Program-made: the position numbers and the translations under genes
NCBI RefSeq assembly: GCF_027912415.1
Contig: NZ_CP115175.1
Location: forward strand, 62,001 to 126,000
Direction of reading: 5' to 3'
Length of the DNA stretch: 64,000 nucleotides
Source of the DNA: Homoserinibacter sp. YIM 151385
GTDB taxonomy: Bacteria; Actinomycetota; Actinomycetes; Actinomycetales; Microbacteriaceae
Shown: positions 54,056 through 62,928 of the stretch, in pieces
How positions within the stretch are numbered: position 1 is the stretch's first letter
Layout of the letters: each line of letters opens with the position of its first letter
Notes under the pieces: generated by a model
Database searches by the model: none
What the model was told of the DNA's origin: nothing
Seen by the model: only the letters and a program-made list of their open reading frames with translations

Positions 54056-55600
54056 TTGGTCGGCTTCATCCTGAGACGCATCGCGGTCTCGATCCTCATC
54101 CTCGTCGCGGCATCGTTCATCATGTACGTGCTGGCGGCGAGCTCGGGCAACCCCCTGCAGGACCTCGAGGGCTCGAATGCGCCCAACAAGGCCCAGCTCA
54201 TCGCGGCGCGCGTCGACGCGCTCGACCTCGACGTGCCGCCGCCGCTCCGCTGGTTCATCTGGCTCGGCGGCGCCGCGCAGTGCCTCGTGCCGTTCACCGG
54301 CGGCTGCGACCTCGGCCTCACGATCGCCAACGCCGACGTGCTCACGATCCTCCCGACGGCGATGGGCTCCACGATCCAGCTCGTCTCGGGGTCGTTCGTG
54401 CTCGCGCTGATCCTCGGCGTCGTGGTCGGCATCGTGACGGCGCTGCGGCAGTACAGCGGCTTCGACCTCGCGATCACCTTCCTCAGCTTCTTCCTCTACT
54501 CGCTGCCCTCCTTCCTCGTCGCGGTGCTCCTCAAGGAGTTCATCGCGCTCGGGTTCAACGACTTCCTGCAAGCCGACGAGGCGATCTCCGTGCCGGCGCT
54601 CATCGGGATCGCGATCGTCGCCGGCCTCATCTGGCAGGTCCTCGTCGGCGGCCCGCTCCGGCGCCGGCTCATCGTGTTCGGCGTCTCCGCCCTCGCGACC
54701 GGCGGCGTGCTCGGCTGGATGACGGCCACCGACTGGTTCAAGACCCCCGGGCTCGGGCCGGTCGGCGTGCTCGTGCTCGTCGTCGGGATCGCGCTCGTCA
54801 CGGTCGCCGTGGCGGCCGGCCTCTCCAATCGGCGCGCGCTCATCGTCGCGGGCCTCAACGCCCTGATCGCCTACATCGCGTTCTTCGCGCTCCAGGGCCT
54901 GTTCGACATCTCCAGCTCCGGCACCCTCGTCATCCTCGCAATCGCGACCCTCGCGGTCGGGCTCATCTCGGGCGCCGTCCTCGGCGGGCACGACCGGGGC
55001 CAGGCGATGCGGGTCGGCGCGATCGTCGCCGTCCTCTCGGGCGCCGTCGTCCTGCTCGACCGCTTCATGCAGTCCTGGCCCGACTACATCGGCTCGCCCC
55101 GCATCAACGGGCGCCCGATCGCGACCGTCGGCGCCTCCACCCCGGGCTACAGCGGCGACGTGTGGGTGACCGGGATCGACACCTTCACCCACCTGCTGCT
55201 GCCGACGATCGCGCTCCTGCTCATCAGCTTCGCCGGGTACACGCGCTACGCCCGCGCCGGCCTCCTCGAGGTGCTCAACCAGGACTACATCCGCACCGCG
55301 CGCGCCAAGGGCCTCCCGGAGCGCGTCGTCGTCGTCCGCCACGCGCTGCGGAACATGCTCATCCCGATCGCGACGCTCGTCGCCGCCGACATCGGCGCGC
55401 TGCTCGGCGGCGCCGTCATCACGGAGCAGGTCTTCGCCATCAGCGGCATGGGCCGACTGTTCAACGCCTCGCTGCAGCGCGTCGACCTGAACCCGATCAT
55501 GGGCTACTTCCTCGTGATCGCGTTCACCGCGATCCTCTTCAACTTCCTGGCCGACCTGGCCTACGCGGCGCTCGACCCGAGAGTGCGGGTGCGCGCGTGA
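54056..55600 (+). CDS. Peptide-type ABC transporter permease (DppB family) with an extra membrane insert
   Basis: This 514-residue permease is about 180 residues longer than usual DppB. The N-terminus (VGFILRRIAVSILILVAASFIMYVLAA) and the C-terminal third (LLEVLNQDYIRTARAKGLPERVVVVRHALRNMLIPIATLVAADIGALLGGAVITEQVFAISGMGRL, the EAA-type coupling loop) are standard. Between about residues 170 and 350 lies an insert of extra hydrophobic segments (GPVGVLVLVVGIALVTVAVAAGL, ALIAYIAFFALQGLF). The TTG at 54056 is the most plausible start by homology of the first helix; it has only a weak ribosome site. Confidence 0.85.
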   Translation: MVGFILRRIAVSILILVAASFIMYVLAASSGNPLQDLEGSNAPNKAQLIAARVDALDLDVPPPLRWFIWLGGAAQCLVPFTGGCDLGLTIANADVLTILPTAMGSTIQLVSGSFVLALILGVVVGIVTALRQYSGFDLAITFLSFFLYSLPSFLVAVLLKEFIALGFNDFLQADEAISVPALIGIAIVAGLIWQVLVGGPLRRRLIVFGVSALATGGVLGWMTATDWFKTPGLGPVGVLVLVVGIALVTVAVAAGLSNRRALIVAGLNALIAYIAFFALQGLFDISSSGTLVILAIATLAVGLISGAVLGGHDRGQAMRVGAIVAVLSGAVVLLDRFMQSWPDYIGSPRINGRPIATVGASTPGYSGDVWVTGIDTFTHLLLPTIALLLISFAGYTRYARAGLLEVLNQDYIRTARAKGLPERVVVVRHALRNMLIPIATLVAADIGALLGGAVITEQVFAISGMGRLFNASLQRVDLNPIMGYFLVIAFTAILFNFLADLAYAALDPRVRVRA

Positions 55601-55652
55601 TCCGCCGCGTCCGCCCGGCGGCCGCCGCCGCATCCCCCGTTAGGAGCGCCCG

Positions 55653-56657
55653 ATGAGCCTCATGACCGAGCCGTCGACCCCGCACGAGCACGAGCCCGAC
55701 CGTCCCGACGAGACGAAGGGCGAGAGCCAGGGGCGGCTGATCCTCAAGCGCTTCCTCCAGAACCGCATCGCGGTCGTCTCGATCTTCGTCTTCATCGCGA
55801 TCCTGGCCTTCGCCGTCTCCGCGATCGGCCTGGGGCCGATCCCCGGCTGGTGGAAGTACGGCTACATCGCCCTCAACCCCAACGTCGCGGGCGGCGCCCC
55901 GACGCTCTCGCTCGTCCCGGAGTGGCTCGGCGGCGCCGGGATCTCCTTCGGCGAGCACCCCTTCGGCCAGAACCGCATCGGCGTCGACTACTTCGCCATG
56001 ACGATGCGCGGCATCCAGAACTCGATCGTCGTGATGATCATCATCGGCGGCCTCGGCACCGTGATCGGCACGGTCGTCGGCGCGATCGCCGGCTACTACC
56101 GCGGCATCGTCGACGCGATCCTCATGCGCGTCACCGACATCTTCATCGTCATCCCCGCCCTCGTCATCGGCGCGATCGTCGGTCGCGCGACGGGCGGCCT
56201 CGGCGTCTGGCTCCTGGCCTTCTTCCTCGCGCTGTTCTCGTGGATGGGCGTCGCCCGACTCGTGCGCGCCGAGTTCCTGAGCCTGCGGGAGCGGGAGTTC
56301 GTGGAGGCGGCGCGCGTGGCCGGGGCGAGCGATCTGCGCATCATCTTCAAGCACATCCTCCCGAACGCGATCGGCGTCATCATCGTGAGCGCGACGCTGC
56401 TCGCGGCGGCCGCGGTGCTGCTCGAGACCGCGCTGAGCTACCTCGGCTACGGCATCCGCACGCCCGACATCTCGCTCGGCCGGCTCATCTCGGACAACCA
56501 GTCGGCGTTCCAGACGCGGCCCTGGCTGTTCTGGTGGCCGGGCTCCTTCATCGTGCTCCTCGCGCTGCTCGTCAACTTCGTCGGCGACGGCCTCCGCGAC
56601 GCCTTCGACCCGCGCCAGAAGCGCTTCTCGATCCGCCGCACGAAGGAGCAGGCGTGA
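55653..56657 (+). CDS. Peptide-type ABC transporter permease (DppC family)
   Basis: This 334-residue permease has an N-terminal cytoplasmic segment, the OppC_N helix (RIAVVSIFVFIAILAFAVSAI), and five further helices. The coupling loop reads RAEFLSLREREFVEAARVAGASDLRIIFKHILPNAIGVIIV. A substrate-side loop (residues 60-110) is longer than average, with GWWKYGYIALNPNVAGGAPTLSLVP. It pairs with the DppB-type protein. The ATG follows TAGGAGCGCCCG. Confidence 0.9.
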   Translation: MSLMTEPSTPHEHEPDRPDETKGESQGRLILKRFLQNRIAVVSIFVFIAILAFAVSAIGLGPIPGWWKYGYIALNPNVAGGAPTLSLVPEWLGGAGISFGEHPFGQNRIGVDYFAMTMRGIQNSIVVMIIIGGLGTVIGTVVGAIAGYYRGIVDAILMRVTDIFIVIPALVIGAIVGRATGGLGVWLLAFFLALFSWMGVARLVRAEFLSLREREFVEAARVAGASDLRIIFKHILPNAIGVIIVSATLLAAAAVLLETALSYLGYGIRTPDISLGRLISDNQSAFQTRPWLFWWPGSFIVLLALLVNFVGDGLRDAFDPRQKRFSIRRTKEQA

Positions 56658-56674
56658 TCCGCGAGCGCGTGCGC

Positions 56675-57283
56675 TCAGCCGCGGCCGAGGGCCAGCGGCA
56701 GGAGGACGGCGGCGAGCGAGCCCGCGAGGACCGCGATCGCCAGCAGGTCGGGCCGGCGCCCCGTCCGCGTGCGGTCGGCGAGCCCCGACTCGATGCGGCC
56801 GGCATCGCGCAGCGCCTCCCAGCGTCCGCGCACCAGCTGCGCCGCCCGACCGGAGTCGGTGGAGGCGAGGTCGCCGGGACGCACCCGGTCGCCGGGCTCC
56901 GCCGCGACATCCTCGCCGCGTCGGGCCGCGAAGCCCGTCATGCGGCCGGGCGCGGGCGCGGCGATCGCCGTGTAGCGGCGGCCGGGCACGTGCACCGCGA
57001 GCGAGTACTTCGTGTCGACGTGGATCACCGCCTCCCAGGGGATGCGGACGGCATGGGTCGCGTTCGCGATCGTCACGGCCGCGTCGTCGACCGCCACGTG
57101 CGGACGCCACAGCAGGATCCAGGTCGCGCCGGCGATGCCGAGCAGCGGCAGCGCCGCGACGACGGGCACGTGCTCGCCCGGCGTGAGGACGACGACCGCC
57201 GCGATGGCCGCGCACACGGCCCAGATGACGCACGACAGCACGTGATTGAAGCGGGATCGGAAGGTCTCGGTGCCGGGCGCCAT
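56675..57283 (-). CDS. PH-like-domain membrane protein, antisense inside the ABC operon
   Basis: This 202-residue protein has two N-terminal helices (residues 16-36 and 41-60), a bacterial PH-like domain (about 62-115: RPHVAVDDAAVTIANATHAVRIPWEAVIHVDTKYSLAVHVPGRRYTAIAAPAP), and a C-terminal helix (VLAGSLAAVLLPLALG). This is the typical actinobacterial PH-domain membrane protein of unknown role. It is on the minus strand between the DppC and ATPase genes, which run on the plus strand. The ATG at 57283 has GGAG upstream; 57301 is an alternative. Confidence 0.78.
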   Translation of the reverse strand: MAPGTETFRSRFNHVLSCVIWAVCAAIAAVVVLTPGEHVPVVAALPLLGIAGATWILLWRPHVAVDDAAVTIANATHAVRIPWEAVIHVDTKYSLAVHVPGRRYTAIAAPAPGRMTGFAARRGEDVAAEPGDRVRPGDLASTDSGRAAQLVRGRWEALRDAGRIESGLADRTRTGRRPDLLAIAVLAGSLAAVLLPLALGRG

Positions 57284-57327
57284 GACTCCATGCTCCCGCA
57301 TCCCGCCGTCCAGGGAAGGACAGACCG

Positions 57328-59124
57328 GTGACCGACCGCACCCGAACCGCAGGCACGCCCGCTCTCAAGGTGGAGGGGCTCAGCGTCGACTTCGCCGTCG
57401 ACGACGTGTGGGTCCCGGCCGCGAAGTCGCTCTCGTACACGGTGCAGCCGGGCGAGGTCCTCGCGATCGTCGGCGAGTCCGGCTCCGGCAAGAGCGTCAG
57501 CTCGATGTCGATCCTCGACCTCCTCCCGCGGAACGCCCGCGTGCGGGGCAGCGTCGAGCTCGACGGCCGCGAGCTCATCGGCCTCTCGCCGAAGGATCTC
57601 CGCGCGGTCCGCGGCGATCAGGTCGCCGCGATCTTCCAGGAGCCGATGACGGCGCTCAACCCGGTCTACACGGTCGGGTTCCAGGTGGTCGAGGCGCTGC
57701 GGGCGCACCGGCCGATGACGCCGAGCGCGGCGCGCGGCCGCGCGATCGAGCTGTTGACGCTCGTCGGCCTCCCCGACCCGAAGAAGGCCTTCGACTCCTA
57801 CCCGCACCAGCTCTCGGGCGGTCAGCGGCAGCGCGCGATGATCGCGCAGGCGCTGAGCTGCGACCCCTCGCTGCTCATCGCGGACGAGCCGACGACGGCG
57901 CTCGACGTCACCGTCCAGGCGGAGATCCTCGAGCTCATGCGCGACCTCCGCGACCGCTTCGACTCGGCGATCCTCCTCATCACCCACGACATGGGCGTCG
58001 TCGCGGACCTCGCCGACCGCATGATCGTCATGCGCCAGGGCGAGATCGTCGAGACGGGCACGGTCGAGGAGGTCTTCGCGGACCCGAAGCACCCGTACAC
58101 GCGGGCGCTGCTGGACGCCGTGCCCCGACTCGGCAGCGGCGGCGCCGGCGAGCAGGAGATCGATCTGTCGGCCGCGCTCGCGACGGTCGTCGAGGGCGAC
58201 ATGGAGCTCGAGGCGGAGCTGGTCCACCGCGCCGAGGAGGTGCAGGCGGAGGCGGCCCAGGCGGCTCGCGCGCACGCGCTCGACGCCGAGCGGCCGAAGG
58301 TCCTCGTCCTCGACGAGGTGGCGATCGAGTACGGCAAGCGCGGCCGGGTGCAGGCCTTCCGCGCGGTCGACGGCGTCAGCCTCGACATCGCCGAGGGCGA
58401 GATCCTGGGCCTCGTGGGCGAGTCGGGCTCCGGCAAGTCGACGATCGGCCGCGCCGCGATCGGCCTCCAGCCGATCGCCGACGGCCGCCTGGTCGTCGCC
58501 GACACCGACATCAGCACGGCGGATCGGGCGCTCATCAAGACGCTCCGCCGCAAGGTCGGGATCGTCTTCCAGGACCCGTCCTCCTCGCTCAACCCCCGCC
58601 TCCCGATCGGCGAGAGCATCGGCGAGCCGCTGCTGCTCGCGGGCGAGGCCCGCGGCGCCGAGCTCGATCGCCGCGTCGAGGCGCTGCTCGACAGCGTCCG
58701 CCTGCCGCGCGACTACCGCAACCGCTACCCGCACGAGCTCTCGGGCGGGCAGAAGCAGCGGGTGGGCATCGCCCGCGCGCTCGCGCTGAAGCCGCGGCTC
58801 CTCGTGGCCGACGAGCCGACCTCCGCGCTCGACGTCTCCGTCCAGGCGACCGTGCTCGAGCTGCTGAAGTCGCTGCAGGCGGAGTACGGCTTCGCCTGCC
58901 TCTTCATCAGCCACGACCTCGCGGTCGTCGACATCATGGCGGATCGCATCGCGGTGATGAGCCGCGGGCGCATCGTCGAGCAGGGGCCGCGCGACCAGAT
59001 CCTGCGGGCGCCGCAGCACGCCTACACGCAGCGCCTCATCGCCGCGATCCCCGTGCCGGATCCGGCCGAGCAGCGCGAGCGCCGCGAGATCCGCAAGCGC
59101 ATCCTCGCCGACGGCGGGGAGTGA
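57328..59124 (+). CDS. Fused double ATP-binding protein of peptide ABC transporter (DppD-DppF type)
   Basis: This 598-residue protein holds two complete ABC ATPases. Domain 1 (about residues 12-265) has GESGSGKSVSS, HQLSGGQRQRAMI and LLIADEPTTALD. Domain 2 (about 325-570) has GESGSGKSTIG, HELSGGQKQRVGI and LLVADEPTSALD. Both end with the oligopeptide-type HPYTRALLDAVP and HAYTQRLIAAIP motifs. An acidic, helical linker (residues 270-315) joins them. It energises the DppBC-type permeases. Fused forms are common in actinobacteria. It starts with GTG 57328. Confidence 0.93.
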   Translation: MTDRTRTAGTPALKVEGLSVDFAVDDVWVPAAKSLSYTVQPGEVLAIVGESGSGKSVSSMSILDLLPRNARVRGSVELDGRELIGLSPKDLRAVRGDQVAAIFQEPMTALNPVYTVGFQVVEALRAHRPMTPSAARGRAIELLTLVGLPDPKKAFDSYPHQLSGGQRQRAMIAQALSCDPSLLIADEPTTALDVTVQAEILELMRDLRDRFDSAILLITHDMGVVADLADRMIVMRQGEIVETGTVEEVFADPKHPYTRALLDAVPRLGSGGAGEQEIDLSAALATVVEGDMELEAELVHRAEEVQAEAAQAARAHALDAERPKVLVLDEVAIEYGKRGRVQAFRAVDGVSLDIAEGEILGLVGESGSGKSTIGRAAIGLQPIADGRLVVADTDISTADRALIKTLRRKVGIVFQDPSSSLNPRLPIGESIGEPLLLAGEARGAELDRRVEALLDSVRLPRDYRNRYPHELSGGQKQRVGIARALALKPRLLVADEPTSALDVSVQATVLELLKSLQAEYGFACLFISHDLAVVDIMADRIAVMSRGRIVEQGPRDQILRAPQHAYTQRLIAAIPVPDPAEQRERREIRKRILADGGE

Positions 59125-59180
59125 GCGGGGCGTCCGCGCACGCCGTCCGGCACCCCGGCGGGAGCCGGGCGGGAGTCGGT

Positions 59181-59186
59181 TACGCT
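59181..59186 (+). promoter_or_regulatory. -10 element TACGCT of the second binding protein gene
   Basis: TACGCT is exactly 12 bases before the GTG at 59193, so the second and third binding proteins probably have their own leaderless transcript. Confidence 0.5.
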
Positions 59187-59192
59187 GATCCG

Positions 59193-61028
59193 GTGAGGTC
59201 GATCGGGATGCGGGGGAGCGTGCGCCGCGCCATCGGCTCGGCCGTCGCGGTCCTCGCCGCGACCGCCCTCCTCGCGGGCTGTGCGACCGCGCCGCGCGTC
59301 GACGCGGGCACCGTCGTGACCGTCGGCATCCGCGGCGGATTCACCACCGCGAACCCCGCCGCCGGGGCGGGCGGCGGCGTGGTCGACGAGGACATCGCGG
59401 CGCTCACGACCTCGGGCTTCACGACCCTCGACGCGGACGCGCAGCCGGTCGAGGACACCGCGTACGGCCGTGCGGAGATCGTCAGCCAGGAGCCCTTCCG
59501 GGTGCGGTACACGATGGCCGACGACAGCGCGTGGTCGGATGGCGTCCCGGTCGACCAGGCCGACCTCCTGCTCGCGTGGGCGGCCGGCTCGCACGGGCTC
59601 GACGACGAGCTCGAGGTCGCGCAGCCCGTCGACGAGGAGACGGGCGAGCTCGCGGAGGGCGTCGACCCCGACGCGATCGTGTTCGACGCGGTCGACAGCG
59701 GGCTCTCCGGCACGATCGCGCGCGCCGACCCGGACGGGCGCGGGATCACGGTGCAGTTCCCCGAGTCGACGGCGAGCTGGGAGGATGCGCTGCGTCCCGG
59801 CATCCCGGCGCACGTGCTCGCCCGGCGCGCCCTCGACCTCCGGGATCCGGGCGCCGCGAAGCGCGCCGTCGTCGCCGCGATCGAGTCCCGGGACCGCGCG
59901 GCCCTCGCGCCGCTCTCGCTCGCGTGGACCCGCGACTGGCGCTTCACCGAGATGCCGGAGGACACCGGCCTGCTCGTCGCCTCGGGGCCCTACCGGATCG
60001 CGTCGATCGAGCCGGGCGAGCGCGTCGAGCTCGTCGCGAACCCCGGCTACCGGGGCCTGCGCCAGCCGATCTACGAGCGCATCGCGATCCGCACGCTCGA
60101 CCGCTCCGACGACCTCGCGGACCTGCTCGCGGCGGGCGAGGTGGATGTCGCGAGCGCCTCTCCGACCGCCGCGACCGTCCGGGCGCTCCAGGGGGTCGAC
60201 GGGCTCACGATCGAGACCGGGCAGCAGAACCGCATGCTCCAGCTCGTGCTCAAGGTGCGCGACGGCCTCAACGTGAGCATCGAGGATCCGCTGGTGCGGC
60301 GGGCGCTGCTGCGCACCGTGCCGCGCGAGCAGATGGTCCGCGACCTCGTGACGCCCGTCGACCCCGCCGCCGGCGTCGCGGACTCCTTCGTCTTCCACCC
60401 GCTCTCCGACGACTACGCGCCCGCGATCGCGAAGAACGGCTCGGTCGCCTACGACGTCGTCGACACCGCGCGCGCCGAGGAGTTCCTCCAGGGCGCCGCC
60501 GACCGCGTCCACCGGGTCTGCGTGCTCTTCGACCCCGACGACCGCGCCCGCGCCGCCCAGTTCGAGCTCATGCGCGCCTCGGCGGAGGAGGTCGGCATCC
60601 GGGTCGAGAGCTGCGCGACGAAGGACTGGGAGGCGCAGCTCGCCGAGCCCGGCACCTGGGATGCGGCGCTCGTCGACGTCGAGATCGGCGCGGACGGCCG
60701 CGCACCGGTCGCGGCCGAGTTCCGGACCGACGCCGCGGACAACATCGCCGGCATCTCCGACCCCGAGCTCGACGCCCTGCTGGACCGCGTCCGCGCCGCC
60801 GACGGCGACCCCTCCCGGCAGACCGAGCTCCTCACCGAGGTGGACCGCCGGCTCTGGGATCTCGCGGTCGGGGCGCCGCTCTACGCGCCCCCGTCGATCG
60901 TCGCGGTCGGCCCGGGCGTCGACGGCGTGAGCCGCAGCCCGCTGGCGACGAGCGTGCTCTGGAACGCGTGGGCCTGGCGTCCGGCCGCGCCGTCCCCGTC
61001 GCCGAGCGGCTCCCCGGCCGAGGGCTGA
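59193..61028 (+). CDS. Family-5 solute-binding lipoprotein, second copy
   Basis: This 611-residue lipoprotein has lipobox ALLAGC (Cys about 29) and the SBP_bac_5 order: VRYTMADDSAWSDGVPVDQADLLLAWAAG, LLVASGPYRIASIEPGERVELVANPGYRG, VRRALLRTVPREQMVRDLV, and C-terminal SVLWNAWAW. It is divergent from copy 1 and closer to copy 3. It ends with a Ser/Pro tail. Ligand differences from copy 1 cannot be read. The GTG at 59193 fits the -10. Confidence 0.88.
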   Translation: MRSIGMRGSVRRAIGSAVAVLAATALLAGCATAPRVDAGTVVTVGIRGGFTTANPAAGAGGGVVDEDIAALTTSGFTTLDADAQPVEDTAYGRAEIVSQEPFRVRYTMADDSAWSDGVPVDQADLLLAWAAGSHGLDDELEVAQPVDEETGELAEGVDPDAIVFDAVDSGLSGTIARADPDGRGITVQFPESTASWEDALRPGIPAHVLARRALDLRDPGAAKRAVVAAIESRDRAALAPLSLAWTRDWRFTEMPEDTGLLVASGPYRIASIEPGERVELVANPGYRGLRQPIYERIAIRTLDRSDDLADLLAAGEVDVASASPTAATVRALQGVDGLTIETGQQNRMLQLVLKVRDGLNVSIEDPLVRRALLRTVPREQMVRDLVTPVDPAAGVADSFVFHPLSDDYAPAIAKNGSVAYDVVDTARAEEFLQGAADRVHRVCVLFDPDDRARAAQFELMRASAEEVGIRVESCATKDWEAQLAEPGTWDAALVDVEIGADGRAPVAAEFRTDAADNIAGISDPELDALLDRVRAADGDPSRQTELLTEVDRRLWDLAVGAPLYAPPSIVAVGPGVDGVSRSPLATSVLWNAWAWRPAAPSPSPSGSPAEG

Positions 61029-61029
61029 G

Positions 61030-62859
61030 GTGCTCGGCCCCGCCCTCCGACTCGCCGCGGCCGCCGCGACGGCCGCGGCCGCGCTCGTCCTCGCCGGCTG
61101 CACCGGCCCCGTGCTCGTCGAGGGCAGCGAGGTGCGCGTCGGCGTGCCCGATCCGCTCACGACCCTCAACGCCGGCACGGGCGGGAGCACCGCGACGGAT
61201 GCGGACGCCGCCTCCCTCCTGAGCTCCGGCTTCGGCTGGTACGACGACGCCGGGCAGTTCGTCGCGGACGAGTCCTTCGGCCGCACCGAGCTCGTGGCCG
61301 AGGACCCGCTCACCGTCCGCTACTCGCTCTCGGGCGACGCCAGGTGGTCCGACGGCACGCCGATCGACGCGGCCGACCTCCTCCTCGCCTGGGTCGCGGA
61401 CTCGGGCGCCCGCGACGAGCCGGATTTCGACGACGCGCCCTTCATCGACGCGGAGACGGGCCGCTACACGGCGGACTTCCCTCGGGATGCGGTGTGGTTC
61501 GACGGCGCGGTCGGGAGCGGCCTCGAGCAGGCGGTGCAGGACCCGGTCGTCGAGCAGGACGGCCGCGCGCTCGTCGTGCACTTCGATCGCGCGGTGCCGG
61601 GCTGGCCGCTGCTGCTCAGGCCGGCCGTGCCGGCGCACGTGCTCGCCTCGCTCGCCCTCGACGCCCCGCTCGACGGCGGCGAGGACGCGGCGGCGGCGAA
61701 GACCCTCGTCGCCGACGCCGTGCTCGAGGACGACCGCGAGGCGCTCGCCGCGCTGTCGCGGGCCTGGAACAGCGCCTACTCCCTGGGCGACGCGATGCCG
61801 GAGGACGAGCGGCTCACGGTCTCCTCGGGGCCCTACCGCCTCGCCGAGCTCGACGGCGAGGGCGGCGCGGTCCTCGAGGCGAGCCCGGAGTACCGGGGCG
61901 TCCGGCGTCCGCTCGTCGAGCGGATCGCGCTCCGCGTCGTCGCCGATCCGCAGTCCGCGGTCGACGCGGTGGAGGCCGGGGAGCTCGACCTCGCGCCCCT
62001 CGGCGGCGAGGCGGACGACGTGGAGGCCGCGGCGAGCCTCGAGGAGGGGTCCGGTGCGCGCGTGGTCGCCTCCCCGTCGGCCTCCTTCGAGCACCTCGAC
62101 CTCCAGCTGGAGGGCTCCCGCTCGGGCGCCTTCGGCGACGAGCGGGTGCGTCGCGCCTTCCTCCTCACCGTGCCCCGCGCCGAGCTGGCCGCCCTGCAGG
62201 CCCTCGGCGTCGGCGACGAGGCGCCCGTGCTCGACTCCTTCGCGCTCCGCTCGGGCGATCCGGCGTACGAGGCGGCGGCGGACTCGGCCGGCGCCGCCGG
62301 GTACGCCTCGCCCGACCCGGCGGCGGCCCGCGCCCTCCTCGCCGAGGCGGGGGCGACCGCGCCCGAGGTGTGCCTGCTCTTCGATCCCGCGCAGCCGCGC
62401 CGCTCGGCCGGCTTCGAGCTGATCCGGGACGCGGCGGCCGAGGCTGGATTCCGCGTCACGAGCTGCGCGAGCCGCGAGTGGTCGGAGCTCCTCGGCGTGC
62501 CCGGGGCCTACGACGCGGCCCTCTTCGCCTGGGACACGAGCCGGCTCGGTCCCGCCGCCGTGAGCGCCGTCTACCGCAGCGACTCGCGGCGCGCGAACCT
62601 CACCGGCTTCGCCGACGCGCGCGTCGACGCGGCGGCCGAGGAGCTCCCGCTCGCCGACCCCGCGCGCCAGGCCGAGCTCCTGGGCGAGATCGACGAGCGC
62701 GTCTGGGCCTCCGCTTCGAGTCTCCCCATCGCCGAGCAGCGCGTGCTCACCGCGATCGGCCCCCGCGTCGACGGCGTGACGCGCTCGCCGCTCGCCCGCG
62801 GGGTCTTCTGGAACGCCTGGATGTGGGCCCCGAGCGGCGACGACGGGCAAAGCGGGTAG
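61030..62859 (+). CDS. Family-5 solute-binding lipoprotein, third copy
   Basis: This 609-residue lipoprotein has lipobox LVLAGC (Cys about 24) and matches copy 2 in layout: VRYSLSGDARWSDGTPIDAADLLLAWVAD, LTVSSGPYRLAELDGEGGAVLEASPEYRG, RRAFLLTVPRAELAALQ, GVFWNAWMW. It begins one base after the copy 2 stop. It is more Ala/Glu-rich and degenerate in the central lobe than copy 1. Its stop codon forms the first bases of the typA -10 element. Confidence 0.87.
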   Translation: MLGPALRLAAAAATAAAALVLAGCTGPVLVEGSEVRVGVPDPLTTLNAGTGGSTATDADAASLLSSGFGWYDDAGQFVADESFGRTELVAEDPLTVRYSLSGDARWSDGTPIDAADLLLAWVADSGARDEPDFDDAPFIDAETGRYTADFPRDAVWFDGAVGSGLEQAVQDPVVEQDGRALVVHFDRAVPGWPLLLRPAVPAHVLASLALDAPLDGGEDAAAAKTLVADAVLEDDREALAALSRAWNSAYSLGDAMPEDERLTVSSGPYRLAELDGEGGAVLEASPEYRGVRRPLVERIALRVVADPQSAVDAVEAGELDLAPLGGEADDVEAAASLEEGSGARVVASPSASFEHLDLQLEGSRSGAFGDERVRRAFLLTVPRAELAALQALGVGDEAPVLDSFALRSGDPAYEAAADSAGAAGYASPDPAAARALLAEAGATAPEVCLLFDPAQPRRSAGFELIRDAAAEAGFRVTSCASREWSELLGVPGAYDAALFAWDTSRLGPAAVSAVYRSDSRRANLTGFADARVDAAAEELPLADPARQAELLGEIDERVWASASSLPIAEQRVLTAIGPRVDGVTRSPLARGVFWNAWMWAPSGDDGQSG

Positions 62860-62862
62860 AAT
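62857..62862 (+). promoter_or_regulatory. -10 element TAGAAT of typA
   Basis: TAGAAT overlaps the upstream TAG stop. The predicted leader to the typA ATG is about 60 bases, and includes a T-rich TTTTCCCTTCTCC stretch and AGAGG before the start. Confidence 0.5.
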
Positions 62863-62928
62863 CGACCGGTCCCCGGCTCCGTCCGGTGTCCGACATCCTT
62901 TTCCCTTCTCCTCCAGAGGTGCTTCCGC

